Assembly: GCA_963844405.1 (NCBI GenBank)
Contig: CAWJNZ010000003.1
Coordinates: 62,001 to 126,000, forward strand
Length of the DNA stretch: 64,000 nt
Reading direction: 5' to 3'
Source: DASSUW01 sp963844405
GTDB lineage: Bacteria; Actinomycetota; Thermoleophilia; Solirubrobacterales; Solirubrobacteraceae
Within the stretch, counting starts at the first letter, position 1; every line of letters begins with the position of its first letter. Positions 23,883 to 31,690 of the stretch are shown here, one piece after another. Below the pieces are notes generated by a model. It did no database searches, was not told the origin of the DNA, and saw only the letters and a list, made by a program, of their open reading frames with translations. Position numbers and translations under genes: made by a program.

Positions 23883-25358
23883 GTGCTCCTCGCCATCGAC
23901 CAGGGGACGACCGGCACGACATGCCTGGTGTTCGACCTGCAGGGCGAGCTGATCGGCCGCGCCTACCGCGAGTTCACCCAGCACTTCCCGCGGCCGGGCT
24001 GGGTGGAGCACGACGCCGGCGAGATCTGGGATGTGTCGCATGCCGTCGCCGGCGAGGCTTTGGAAGACGCCGGCGTCGGGCCCGGGGAGCTCGAGGCGAT
24101 CGGCATCACCAACCAGCGCGAGACCGTCGTCTGCTGGGACCCGTCGACCGGCGAGCCGCTCCACCACGCCCTGGTGTGGCAGGACCGGCGGACGGCGGGC
24201 CGCTGCGACGAGCTGCGCGAGGCGGGCGAGGAGGAGCGGGTCCGGGCGAAGACCGGCCTCGTGCTCGACCCCTACTTCTCGGCGACGAAGATCGAGTGGC
24301 TGCTGCGCAACGTCGACGGGCTCGCGCAGCGCGCCCGCGAGGGCCGCGCGGTGTTCGGGACGATCGACTCGTGGCTGCTGTTCAAGCTGTGCGGCGAGCA
24401 CGTCACCGATCCCTCCAACGCCTCGCGCACCCTGCTGTTCGACATCGAGGCGGGCGAGTGGTCGCCGGAGCTGCTCGAGCTGTTCGGCGTGCCGGAGCGG
24501 TCGCTGCCCGAGGTGCGCCCGAGCTGCGGGCAGTTCGGGCGGACGCGCGACTTCCACGGCCACGATGTCCCGGTGGCCGGCGTGGCGGGCGACCAGCAGG
24601 CGGCGCTCTTCGGCCAGCGCTGCCTCGAGCCCGGGCTGGGCAAGAACACGTACGGCACCGGCTCGTTCGTGCTCATCAACCAGGGGACGAGCGTGCCGCC
24701 GGCCGCCGAGGGCCTGCTCTCCACCGTCGCCTGGCAGATCGGCCGCCAGACCACCTACGCGCTGGAGGCGGCGATCTTCGTCACCGGCGCCGCCGTGCAG
24801 TGGCTGCGCGACGGGCTCGGCATCATCGAGGCGGCGGACGAGACCGAGGGGCTGGCCGGCTCGCTGGACTCCAACGACGGCGTCTACTTCGTGCCGGCGC
24901 TGACGGGGCTCGGCTCGCCGCACTGGGACCCCTACGCGCGCGGGACGATCGTCGGGCTCACGCGCGGGAACGGCCGCGCGCACCTGGCGCGGGCCGCGCT
25001 GGAGGCGATGGCCTACCAGGCGGTCGACGCCGTGCGGGCCATGGAGGCCGCCGGCAGCGAGCCGCTGGCCGAGCTGCGCGCCGACGGCGCGGCGACCGTC
25101 AACCGCTGGTTGATGCAGTTCCAGGCCGACGTGCTGGGCGTGCCGGTGGTCGTCCCCGAGGTGGCGGAGACGACGGCGCTGGGGGCGGCGCTGCTGGCGG
25201 GCGTCGGCGCTTCGCTCCTCACGCTGGATCAGGTGACGCGGGTCGGCGAGGAGCGGGCGCGCTACGAGCCGGCGATGGGCGACGACGAGCGCGAGTCGCT
25301 GCTCGACGGGTGGCACCGGGCATTGGAGCGCTCGCGCGGCTGGGCCGCGTCAGAATGA
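23883..25358 (+). CDS. glpK: Glycerol kinase
   Basis: A 491-aa FGGY kinase. N-terminal AIDQGTTGTTCLVFD is the phosphate-binding motif. The glycerol-binding residues are in NQRETVVCWD and WQDRRTA. GTGSFVLINQG and AAIFVTGAAVQWLRD match GlpK. It phosphorylates glycerol to sn-glycerol 3-phosphate. Its stop overlaps the next gene (ATGA), an acyltransferase, so the operon can channel glycerol into phospholipid precursors. Confidence 0.95.
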   Translation: MLLAIDQGTTGTTCLVFDLQGELIGRAYREFTQHFPRPGWVEHDAGEIWDVSHAVAGEALEDAGVGPGELEAIGITNQRETVVCWDPSTGEPLHHALVWQDRRTAGRCDELREAGEEERVRAKTGLVLDPYFSATKIEWLLRNVDGLAQRAREGRAVFGTIDSWLLFKLCGEHVTDPSNASRTLLFDIEAGEWSPELLELFGVPERSLPEVRPSCGQFGRTRDFHGHDVPVAGVAGDQQAALFGQRCLEPGLGKNTYGTGSFVLINQGTSVPPAAEGLLSTVAWQIGRQTTYALEAAIFVTGAAVQWLRDGLGIIEAADETEGLAGSLDSNDGVYFVPALTGLGSPHWDPYARGTIVGLTRGNGRAHLARAALEAMAYQAVDAVRAMEAAGSEPLAELRADGAATVNRWLMQFQADVLGVPVVVPEVAETTALGAALLAGVGASLLTLDQVTRVGEERARYEPAMGDDERESLLDGWHRALERSRGWAASE

Positions 25359-26083
25359 GCGGCATGACGGAGGACAAGCTGGCCCCGATGCGGGACCAGG
25401 TCTACAAGGACCCGCGTCCCGCCGAGCACTTCGCGGGCTTCCACGAGCGCTCGCGCACGCGCGAGCCGAACTGGGTCTACGAGGCGGTGCGGATCGCGAT
25501 GTCGCTGTACTCGTGGATCTTCTTCCGGGCGCGCAGCATCGACGCGCAGAAGGTCCCCGCCGAGGGTCCGGTGATCCTGGCGCCGAACCACTTCTCGTTC
25601 CTGGACCACTTCTTCCTCGGCGTCTCGATCCGCCGCAAGGTGCGGTTCATGGCCAAGTCGCAGCTCTTCAACAAGCCGATGCAGTGGATCTACAGCCCGG
25701 GCGGCGTGTTCCCGGTGCGGCGCGGCTTCGCCGACGAGGAGGCCTTCATCACCGCCCGCGGCATCCTCGAGCACGGCGCGACGGTGGCGATGTACGCGGA
25801 GGGCGGACGCTCGCGCACCGGCAAGCTCTCGGAGTCGGTCCGGCCCGGCATCGGGCGGCTGGCGCTGCAGTCCGGCGCGACGGTCGTGCCGGTGGCCATC
25901 CACGGCTCCTCGCGGGTGCGCAACTGGAAGCGGCTGCAGTTCCCGAAGGTCACGATCCTCTACGGCGATCCGATCCGCTGGGAGCGGATCGACGAGCCGA
26001 CGCGCGAGGAGCAGCAGGAGGTCGCGAACGCGATCTTCACCGAGTTCCGCGCGCTGTACGACCAGGTCGACGCCGGCCAGTGA
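25355..26083 (+). CDS. plsC: 1-acyl-sn-glycerol-3-phosphate acyltransferase family protein
   Basis: A 242-aa PlsC-fold acyltransferase. The catalytic HX4D is NHFSFLDHF near residue 70; the glycerol-phosphate-binding motif reads EGGRSRTGK (usually EGTRS) near 147, and VPVAIHGS is block IV. ATG 25355 overlaps the glpK stop by 4 nt. It acylates lysophosphatidate or a related acceptor at the membrane face. Coupling with glpK supports a glycerolipid role. Confidence 0.88.
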   Translation: MSGMTEDKLAPMRDQVYKDPRPAEHFAGFHERSRTREPNWVYEAVRIAMSLYSWIFFRARSIDAQKVPAEGPVILAPNHFSFLDHFFLGVSIRRKVRFMAKSQLFNKPMQWIYSPGGVFPVRRGFADEEAFITARGILEHGATVAMYAEGGRSRTGKLSESVRPGIGRLALQSGATVVPVAIHGSSRVRNWKRLQFPKVTILYGDPIRWERIDEPTREEQQEVANAIFTEFRALYDQVDAGQ

Positions 26084-26538
26084 TCCTGCGGCCGGGAGTC
26101 CTCTCGGGCCTCCGGGTGGTGGCGGACGGCGCCGTCGCGGCCCGTCTTGTGGAGCTGGGCGCCGAGCTGTCCTCCGAGCCCGACGTGCTCGTCATCGAAG
26201 GGTCCGCGGAGGTGCCCGCGGTTCTCGACGAGGCGTGGGACGCGATCCGCGCCGTGCTGCGCGACGGCCTGCTGATCGTGCTGGTGGCGCCGCCGCCGGG
26301 CGACGCCCATGCCGAGGCGGCGCGCGCGGGGCTGGAGAACATGGCCCGCACGCTCTCGATCGAGTGGGCGCGCCGGGGGATCCGGCCGGTGGCCATCGCC
26401 CCGGGCGCGACGACGAGCCCGGCGGAGATCGCCGAGCTCGTCGCGTACGTCGCCTCGCCTGCCGGCGCGTACTTCTCAGGCTGCCGCTTCGACCTGGGGG
26501 CGGTGGACCGCTTCGACCTGGGGGCGGCTGACCGGTAG
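26080..26538 (+). CDS. Short SDR-like protein lacking catalytic Tyr/Lys
   Basis: A 152-aa protein whose central part (AARAGLENMARTLSIEWARR, then GIRPVAIAPG) resembles the C-terminal half of classical SDRs. The YxxxK active site is not preserved, and the N-terminal glycine loop is missing. GTG 26080 overlaps the plsC stop by 4 nt. The C-terminus is a tandem duplication (RFDLGAVDRFDLGAADR), encoded in a stretch that overlaps the convergent MFS gene by 63 bp. It is probably a non-catalytic remnant or a repurposed fragment. Confidence 0.6.
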   Translation: MILRPGVLSGLRVVADGAVAARLVELGAELSSEPDVLVIEGSAEVPAVLDEAWDAIRAVLRDGLLIVLVAPPPGDAHAEAARAGLENMARTLSIEWARRGIRPVAIAPGATTSPAEIAELVAYVASPAGAYFSGCRFDLGAVDRFDLGAADR

Positions 26539-27897
26539 CGCGGCGCGCTTGCGTCCCGGCACGAGGAGGGCGGCCAGGGCGCCGAGGGCCAGCACGGCGG
26601 CGCCGACCCAGATCCCGCTGGTCATGCCGTCGGTGAACGCCGTGGGGGAGGCGTACGAGCCGTTCGACGCGAAGACCGTGGCCAGGACCGCCACGCCGAG
26701 GACGCCGCCGAGCTCGCGGATGGCGTTCGTCGCGCCCGAGGCCTGCCCGGCCTCCTCCTGCCGGACGGCGCCGAGCACCGCGTTGGCGGCGGGGGCGAAG
26801 ACGAGCGCCATGCCGATGCCCGCCATCGCGAACGGGACGACGAGGTCGCCGTACGGGACGGTGGGGGTGGACACTGAGGCGAGCCAGGCGATGGCGGTGG
26901 CCTGCAGCGCCAGGCCGGTCGCCATCAGCGGGCGCGAGCCGATGCGGTCCGACAGCACGCCCGCGATCGGGGCCACGAGCATCGGCATCGCGGTCCACGG
27001 CAGCGTGCGCAGCCCGGCCTCGAGCGGCGAGTAGCCCTGCGTGACCTGGAAGAACTGGGCCAGCAGGAAGATCGAGCCGAAGACGCCGAAGTACATCCCC
27101 AGCGAGGCGGCGTTGACCGCGCTGAACGCGCGTGAGCGGAAGAACCGCAGCGGCAGCATCGGCTCGGCGGCGCGCGCCTCCCAGGCGAGGAAGGCGGCGA
27201 TGAACAGCGCGCCGGCGGCGAGCGAGCCCAGCACCGTCGCGCTCGTCCAGCCGAGCTCGGCGCCGCGCACGATGCCGTAGACGACGCCGAGCATGCCGAC
27301 GCTGGCCAGGCCCACGCCCGGCAGGTCGAGGCTGCGGGCCGGTCCGTGGCTCTCGTGGAGGCGGCGGGCGGCGAGCGGCAGCAGCGCCAGCCCGATCGGC
27401 ACGTTGAGCCAGAAGATCCAGTGCCACGAGATGCCCTCGACGACGGCGCCGCCGACCAGCGGCCCGAGCGCCACGCCGAGGCCCGAGATCCCGGACCACG
27501 CGCCGATCGCCAGCCCGCGCTTCTCGGCGGGGAAGGCGTCGGCCAGCAGCGTCAGCGTCAGCGGCGTCACCACGGCGGCGCCGACGCCCTGGATGGCCCG
27601 CGCCGCGATCAGCGCGCCGGTCGTCGGCGCGAGGGCGGCGGCGGCAGAAGCGAGCGTGAAGATCGCGAGGCCGATGAGGAACATGCGGCGGCGGCCGAAG
27701 CGGTCGCCGAGCGCGGCTCCGGTGAGCAGCAGGACCGCGTAGGAGAGCGTGTAGGCGTTGACCGTCCACTCGAGCGACTGGATCGTCGCGCCGAGGTCCT
27801 CGCGGATCGAGGGCAGCGCGTTGGTGACGACCAGGTTGTCGAGGACGACCATGAAGAGGGCGACCGAGACGATCGCGAAGGTCCAGAGGCGAGACAT
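26476..27897 (-). CDS. MFS drug exporter, DHA2 (14-TM) family
   Basis: A 473-aa EmrB/QacA-type antiporter. Motif A reads GAALGDRFGRRRMF near residue 61 and motif C GISGLGVALGPLVGG near 135. ATG 27897 lies 1-2 nt from the first of two operator-like repeats, so initiation or transcription is probably repressor-controlled. The C-terminus ends in RPQVEAVHRPQVEAAA, the antisense of the duplication in the SDR-like gene. It is distinct from the exporter at 10810. Confidence 0.88.
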   Translation of the reverse strand: MSRLWTFAIVSVALFMVVLDNLVVTNALPSIREDLGATIQSLEWTVNAYTLSYAVLLLTGAALGDRFGRRRMFLIGLAIFTLASAAAALAPTTGALIAARAIQGVGAAVVTPLTLTLLADAFPAEKRGLAIGAWSGISGLGVALGPLVGGAVVEGISWHWIFWLNVPIGLALLPLAARRLHESHGPARSLDLPGVGLASVGMLGVVYGIVRGAELGWTSATVLGSLAAGALFIAAFLAWEARAAEPMLPLRFFRSRAFSAVNAASLGMYFGVFGSIFLLAQFFQVTQGYSPLEAGLRTLPWTAMPMLVAPIAGVLSDRIGSRPLMATGLALQATAIAWLASVSTPTVPYGDLVVPFAMAGIGMALVFAPAANAVLGAVRQEEAGQASGATNAIRELGGVLGVAVLATVFASNGSYASPTAFTDGMTSGIWVGAAVLALGALAALLVPGRKRAALPVSRPQVEAVHRPQVEAAA

Positions 27898-27898
27898 A

Positions 27899-27920
27899 AA
27901 GTTAGTGTTGACTCACTTAC
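27899..27920. promoter_or_regulatory. Operator-like site 1 upstream of MFS gene
   Basis: AAGTTAGTGTTGACTCACTT, with AGTG/CACT half-sites. It is repeated 59 nt further upstream and directly abuts the MFS start, as expected for a TetR- or MarR-type repressor site. Confidence 0.5.
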
Positions 27921-27957
27921 TCGAATCGTCAAGACCTTTTGCGAGCGTCTGTGCGCC

Positions 27958-27979
27958 AAGTTAGTGGTGACTCACAAGC
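27958..27979. promoter_or_regulatory. Operator-like site 2 upstream of MFS gene
   Basis: AAGTTAGTGGTGACTCACAA, matching site 1 over AAGTTAGTG-TGACTCAC. Same orientation, 59-nt spacing. Confidence 0.5.
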
Positions 27980-27986
27980 GTGCGCT

Positions 27987-28230
27987 GGGACGAACTTCGG
28001 CATTGAGAAAGGCATGGAGGGTGGCTGGTTCCGCATCGTGGAAAGCGCCCGTCCAGCCGGCTTGAACCGGAAAGTGGCGGGTCGGCTAAGCGTCGCTATA
28101 CGACGGTAAACAACCCCACCCTCGCGCCCACCCCTCTTCGTGCCCGATCCGACGCCATGTGTTGCGCCATGCGGAATCGCGAGGCCGAGACCAGCCAACC
28201 CCGCCTCCCTACAAGCGAGAAGTTCGTCCC
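27987..28230. repeat. Long imperfect palindrome in a gene-free 361-nt gap
   Basis: The gap 27898-28258 holds no convincing gene. Beyond the two operators, GGGACGAACTTC (27987-27998) is perfectly mirrored by GAAGTTCGTCCC (28219-28230). TGGCTGGTT and CCGCAT (about 28023-28036) are mirrored by ATGCGG...GACCAGCCA (about 28169-28198), so most of 244 bp can fold on itself, with a loosely paired centre. Confidence 0.6.
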
Positions 28231-28251
28231 GGCGCGCCGCAACGCGCCGGG
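28228..28251 (-). terminator. GC-rich hairpin after cupin gene
   Basis: CCCGGCGCG/CGCGCCGGG perfect 9-bp arms with a 6-nt loop, 8 nt beyond the cupin stop on the minus strand; no U-tract. Confidence 0.4.
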
Positions 28252-28258
28252 AACGAGA

Positions 28259-28633
28259 TCAACCCGCCCAGGGCACCTCGACCGAATCCTCGGTCGGCGA
28301 ATCCCGGGCGACGACGTACTCCGCCGGCTCGGCGTCGGAGAGGTTCTGGAGCAGGTGGGTCTCGCGCGGGGGGACGTAGACCATGTCCCCCGGCCCGATC
28401 GTGACCGTCTGCTCGAGATGGTCACCCCACTTGACCTCCAGGCGGCCGGACAGCATGTAGACGGCGCTCTCGCAGGAGTTGTGGTAGTGGGGCCGCGACT
28501 GGGCGCCCGCCGGCACGCGGAAGACGCCCATGTAGATGTTCGTGGCCCCGGCCGTCGCCTGCGAGATCTCGTGGCCGCCGATGACCCCCCGTGGGGTGTC
28601 GCGGTCCTGGCCTGCTGCTTGGACGACCTTCAT
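28259..28633 (-). CDS. Cupin domain protein
   Basis: A 124-aa single-domain beta-barrel. Cupin motif 1 is PHYHNSCESAVYMLSGRLEV (metal ligands His, His, Glu) near residues 48-67. Motif 2 is PGDMVYVPPRETHLLQN near 81-97. Function cannot be assigned beyond a likely metal-binding dioxygenase, isomerase or sensor fold. It follows the aminotransferase gene by about 9 nt and may be co-transcribed with it. Confidence 0.85.
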   Translation of the reverse strand: MKVVQAAGQDRDTPRGVIGGHEISQATAGATNIYMGVFRVPAGAQSRPHYHNSCESAVYMLSGRLEVKWGDHLEQTVTIGPGDMVYVPPRETHLLQNLSDAEPAEYVVARDSPTEDSVEVPWAG

Positions 28634-28642
28634 GCGCGCAGC

Positions 28643-29820
28643 CTAATCCCAGGCGCGCCGGAGCCGCGCCAGGCCCTCGGCGATCTCGGCGACCCCGTGC
28701 GTCGTGAAGGAGAGGCGCAGCGTGGCGCGGTCGGGCTCGCCGGCGAAGAAGGGATAGCCGGGGACGAAGGCGACGTCGTGCGCGAGCGCGCGGCGCAGCA
28801 GCAGCTCGGAGTCCCAGCCGTCGGGCAGCCGCGCCCACACGAACATCCCGCCCTCGGGGTGGTTGTGGCTCGAGCCGGGCGGCAGCGCCGTGAGCAGCCC
28901 TCGAGCAGGGCGTCGCGGCGGCGGCCGTACTCGGCCCGCAGCAGGCCCAGATGCCGATCGAGATCGACCGCCGCCAGCCAGTGCGCGGCCGCCGCCTGGT
29001 CGACGGTCGAGGAGTGCAGGTCGGCCGCCTGCTTGGCCACCACGAGCGACCGGCGGAGCGCCTCGGGCGCCCGCACCCAGCCGATCCGCAGGCCCGGGGC
29101 GGCGACCTTCGACAGCGTCGACAGCGCCAGCGTGCGCTCCGGCGCCATCGTGGCGAGGCTCGGCAGCGGCGAACCGCGGTAGCGCAGCTCGCCGTACGGA
29201 TCGTCCTCGATCACCCACAGGCCGCACCGCTCGGCCACCTCCGCCAGCGCGCGGCGGCGCTCGAGCGGCAGCGTGCGGCCGGTCGGGTTCTGGAACGTCG
29301 GGATCGTGTACAGCACCCGCGCGCCGTGCTCCGCAGCCGCCGCCACGGCGTCGGGGTCGATCCCGTCGCCGTCGCACGCGACCGGGACGACGACGGCGCC
29401 GGCCATCGCGAAGGCTTGCAGCGCCGCCAGGTAGGAGGGCTCCTCCACCAGCACGCGGTCGCCGGGCTCGATCAGCACCGCGGCGGCCAGCGTCAGCGCC
29501 TGCTGCGAGCCGCTGGTGATCAAGAGCTCGTCGGGCTCGGTCGGCAGGCCGCGCTCGCCCAGCCGGGCGGCGATCGCCGCGCGCAGCTCCGGGTCGCCCT
29601 CGGTGGTCGAGTACTGCAGCGACCGCCCCGCACGCTCGTCCGCGAGCGCGGCGGCGAAGGCCTCCCGCAGGCCCGCGGCGTCGAACAGCTCGGGCGCGGG
29701 GAGTCCGCCGGCGAACGAGATGACGCCCGGCCGCTCGGTGAGGGCGAGGATGTCGCGCACCGGCGAGCTGGCCACGCCGCGCAGGCGGGAGGCGATCGGG
29801 GGTAAGGCGAGTGCGGTCAC
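28643..29820 (-). pseudogene. PLP-dependent aminotransferase (LysN/2-aminoadipate type) with a frameshift
   Basis: The first about 305 residues are intact: SRLRGVASSPVRDILALT, ITSGSQQALTLAA, YTIPTFQNPTGRT, EDDPYGELRYRG, and the PLP lysine in LSTLSKVAAPGLRIGWVRAP. Near 28898-28903 the frame shifts: one base appears missing in a C-run, GCCCTCGAG. The true C-terminus (SSHNHPEGGMFVWARLPDGW ... GLARLRRAWD) continues in another frame to 28643. In the unshifted frame translation becomes Arg/Pro-rich and stops at 28630. Either real inactivation or a homopolymer error. Confidence 0.8.
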
Positions 29821-29940
29821 TTCGTGCTCCTTCGTGTCAGCGGGTTCGACGACGGCGCGGCCACCACCGGCACCCGCCTCGCTGGCGGGGCGCTACTCGG
29901 CGGCGGCGGCGCGTACTCGGAGCACGAGGGACACGTTACC

Positions 29941-30768
29941 TCACGTCGTCATGCCCGTGAACTGGCCGCCGGTGATGTTCAGCACCTGGCCGTGGACGAA
30001 GTTCGACCACGGCGAGCAAAGGAAGAAGACGCCGCCGGCGGCCTCCTCGGGCGTGCCGGTACGGCCGAGCGGGATCAGCATCGAGGCCATGCCGCGCATC
30101 TGGTCGGGGATGCCGAGCTGGACCTTCTCGCCGCCGATCTCCATCGTGTTGTCCTCGACCTTGGAGGCGGTCAGGCGCGTCTCGATCCAGCCGAAGGCGA
30201 CGGCGTTGACGTTGATCTTGAACTGTCCCCACTCCTTGGCCAGCGTCTTCGTGAGGCCGACCACGGCGGCCTTGCCGGACGAGTAGTTGGCCTGGCCGGC
30301 GTTGCCCATCGTGCCGGAGATCGAGGAGACGTTGACGATCTTGCGGAAGACCTCCTCGTCGCGCTCGCGCTCGGCCTTGGCCGGCTCGCGCAGGTGCGGG
30401 GCGGCGGCGCGGATCACGCGGAAGGGGACGACGGTGTGGATGTCGAGCATCCGCTGGAACGCGTCGTCGGACATCTTGTGGATCGGAGCGTCGATCGTGT
30501 AGCCCGCGTTGTTGACGATGATGTCGAGCTTGCCCCAGGCGTCGATCGCCGTCTGCACGAGCTCGTCGGGCGCGCCCGGCCGCGTGAGGTCGCCGCCGTA
30601 GACCACCGTCTCCCCGTCGATCTCCGACGCCGTCTGCTCGGCGAGGTCGGCGTCGAGGTCGTTGATGAGGACCTTGGCGCCGTGCTCGCTGAGCAGCTCG
30701 GCGGTCGCCCGGCCGATGCCGCGCGCCGAGCCGGTGACGATCGCCACCTTGTCGTCCAGAACTGCCAT
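29941..30768 (-). CDS. SDR family oxidoreductase (FabG-like)
   Basis: A 275-aa classical short-chain dehydrogenase. TGSARGIGRA near residue 12 binds NAD(P), NNAGY near 92, catalytic Ser in VNVSSISG near 150, and YSSGKAA (YxxxK) near 168. It has an insertion around 125-145 (REPAKAERERDEEVFRK) relative to FabG. C-terminal TGGQF is typical. It probably acts on a 3-oxo or 3-hydroxyacyl thioester. The 120-nt gap upstream, towards the aminotransferase start, contains no clear feature. Confidence 0.88.
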   Translation of the reverse strand: MAVLDDKVAIVTGSARGIGRATAELLSEHGAKVLINDLDADLAEQTASEIDGETVVYGGDLTRPGAPDELVQTAIDAWGKLDIIVNNAGYTIDAPIHKMSDDAFQRMLDIHTVVPFRVIRAAAPHLREPAKAERERDEEVFRKIVNVSSISGTMGNAGQANYSSGKAAVVGLTKTLAKEWGQFKINVNAVAFGWIETRLTASKVEDNTMEIGGEKVQLGIPDQMRGMASMLIPLGRTGTPEEAAGGVFFLCSPWSNFVHGQVLNITGGQFTGMTT

Positions 30769-30822
30769 GTGTCAGGCCTCCAGTTCGGGATGCCGTGACG
30801 GCCCGGGGCCGGGATTCTGGCG

Positions 30823-31512
30823 CTACGCGGCGAGCCGCGCGGCAGGTGCGACCAGGCGGCCGCCCTCGAGCTGCACGATCGAGTCGGCCACGCCGGCGGC
30901 GTCGTCGATGTCGCGCGTGAAGAGCACGACGGCGATGCCGTCCTCGTGCGCCACCTCGCGCAGCAGCATCAGGAGGTGGGCGCCCTCCTCGGGCTCGAGG
31001 TCGCCGGCCGGCTCGTCGGCGAGCAGGACGCTCGGGCCGCCGACCAGGGCGCGCGCGAGCGCCGCGCGCTGGCGCTCGGCGGCGGTCAGCTCGCCCGGGC
31101 GCTCGTCGCTCCGGTGGGCGAGGCCCACGCGCTCGAGCAGGGCGTCGATCGCCTCCGGCTCGGGGGCGCGGCGGGCGATCAGGAGGGGCAGGGCGATGTT
31201 CTCGCGCACCGTGATGGTGGGGAGCACGGAGGCGGCGGGGAGGAGCAGGCCGATGCGGTCGCGCCGCAGGCGCGTGAGCTCGAGGTCGTCCAGCCCGCGC
31301 AGGGGGCGCCCGTCGAGGGTCACGGTGCCGGTGGCCGGGCGGTCGAGCCCGGCCAGCAGATGCAGCAGCGAGGTCTTGCCTGCGCCCGAGGGTCCGACGA
31401 CGGCGGTCAGCTGGCCCGAGGGGGCCTCGAGCGATACGTCGCGGAGCACGTCCACGCGCGTCCGATGATCGCCGACGCGGTGGAAGAGATTGTGCGCAAT
31501 GACTCCAGGCAT
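30823..31512 (-). CDS. ABC-type ATP-binding protein with degenerate signature motifs
   Basis: A 229-aa LolD/MacB-like ATPase. Walker A (GPSGAGKTS near residue 40) and Walker B (VLLADEPAGDLE near 161) are intact. The Q-loop region reads GLLLPAASVLP without the Gln, the LSGGQ signature reads LTAAERQR, and the H-switch reads VLFTRD with Arg for His. No permease is adjacent. It may bind ATP but is unlikely to cycle like a canonical transporter ATPase; a regulatory or degenerate role is inferred. Confidence 0.82.
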   Translation of the reverse strand: MPGVIAHNLFHRVGDHRTRVDVLRDVSLEAPSGQLTAVVGPSGAGKTSLLHLLAGLDRPATGTVTLDGRPLRGLDDLELTRLRRDRIGLLLPAASVLPTITVRENIALPLLIARRAPEPEAIDALLERVGLAHRSDERPGELTAAERQRAALARALVGGPSVLLADEPAGDLEPEEGAHLLMLLREVAHEDGIAVVLFTRDIDDAAGVADSIVQLEGGRLVAPAARLAA

Positions 31513-31591
31513 GGTCGGAAACTCTCCCAGGGCAGGCCGAACCGCAAAGGTCGGTTAGCCGCACCTTTACCGTGGGCCAGCACGACAATCG

Positions 31592-31690
31592 GGGACAGGC
31601 ACTAAACATTGAGGGACAGGCACTAAACATTGAGGGACAGGCCCTCAACATTGGGGGACTGTCCCTCAACATTGAGGGACAGGCCCTTTA
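31592..31690. repeat. 21-bp tandem repeat array (about 4.7 units)
   Basis: Units begin GGGAC(A/T)G at 31592, 31613, 31634, 31655 and 31676, an exact 21-bp period. Units 1-2 read CACTAAACATTGA and units 3-4 CCTCAACATTG(A/G). The array ends at the stop of the acyl-CoA dehydrogenase as AGGCCCTTTA. Its terminal AAGGGCCTGTCC (minus strand) resembles the end of the 2164 palindrome. Confidence 0.85.
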
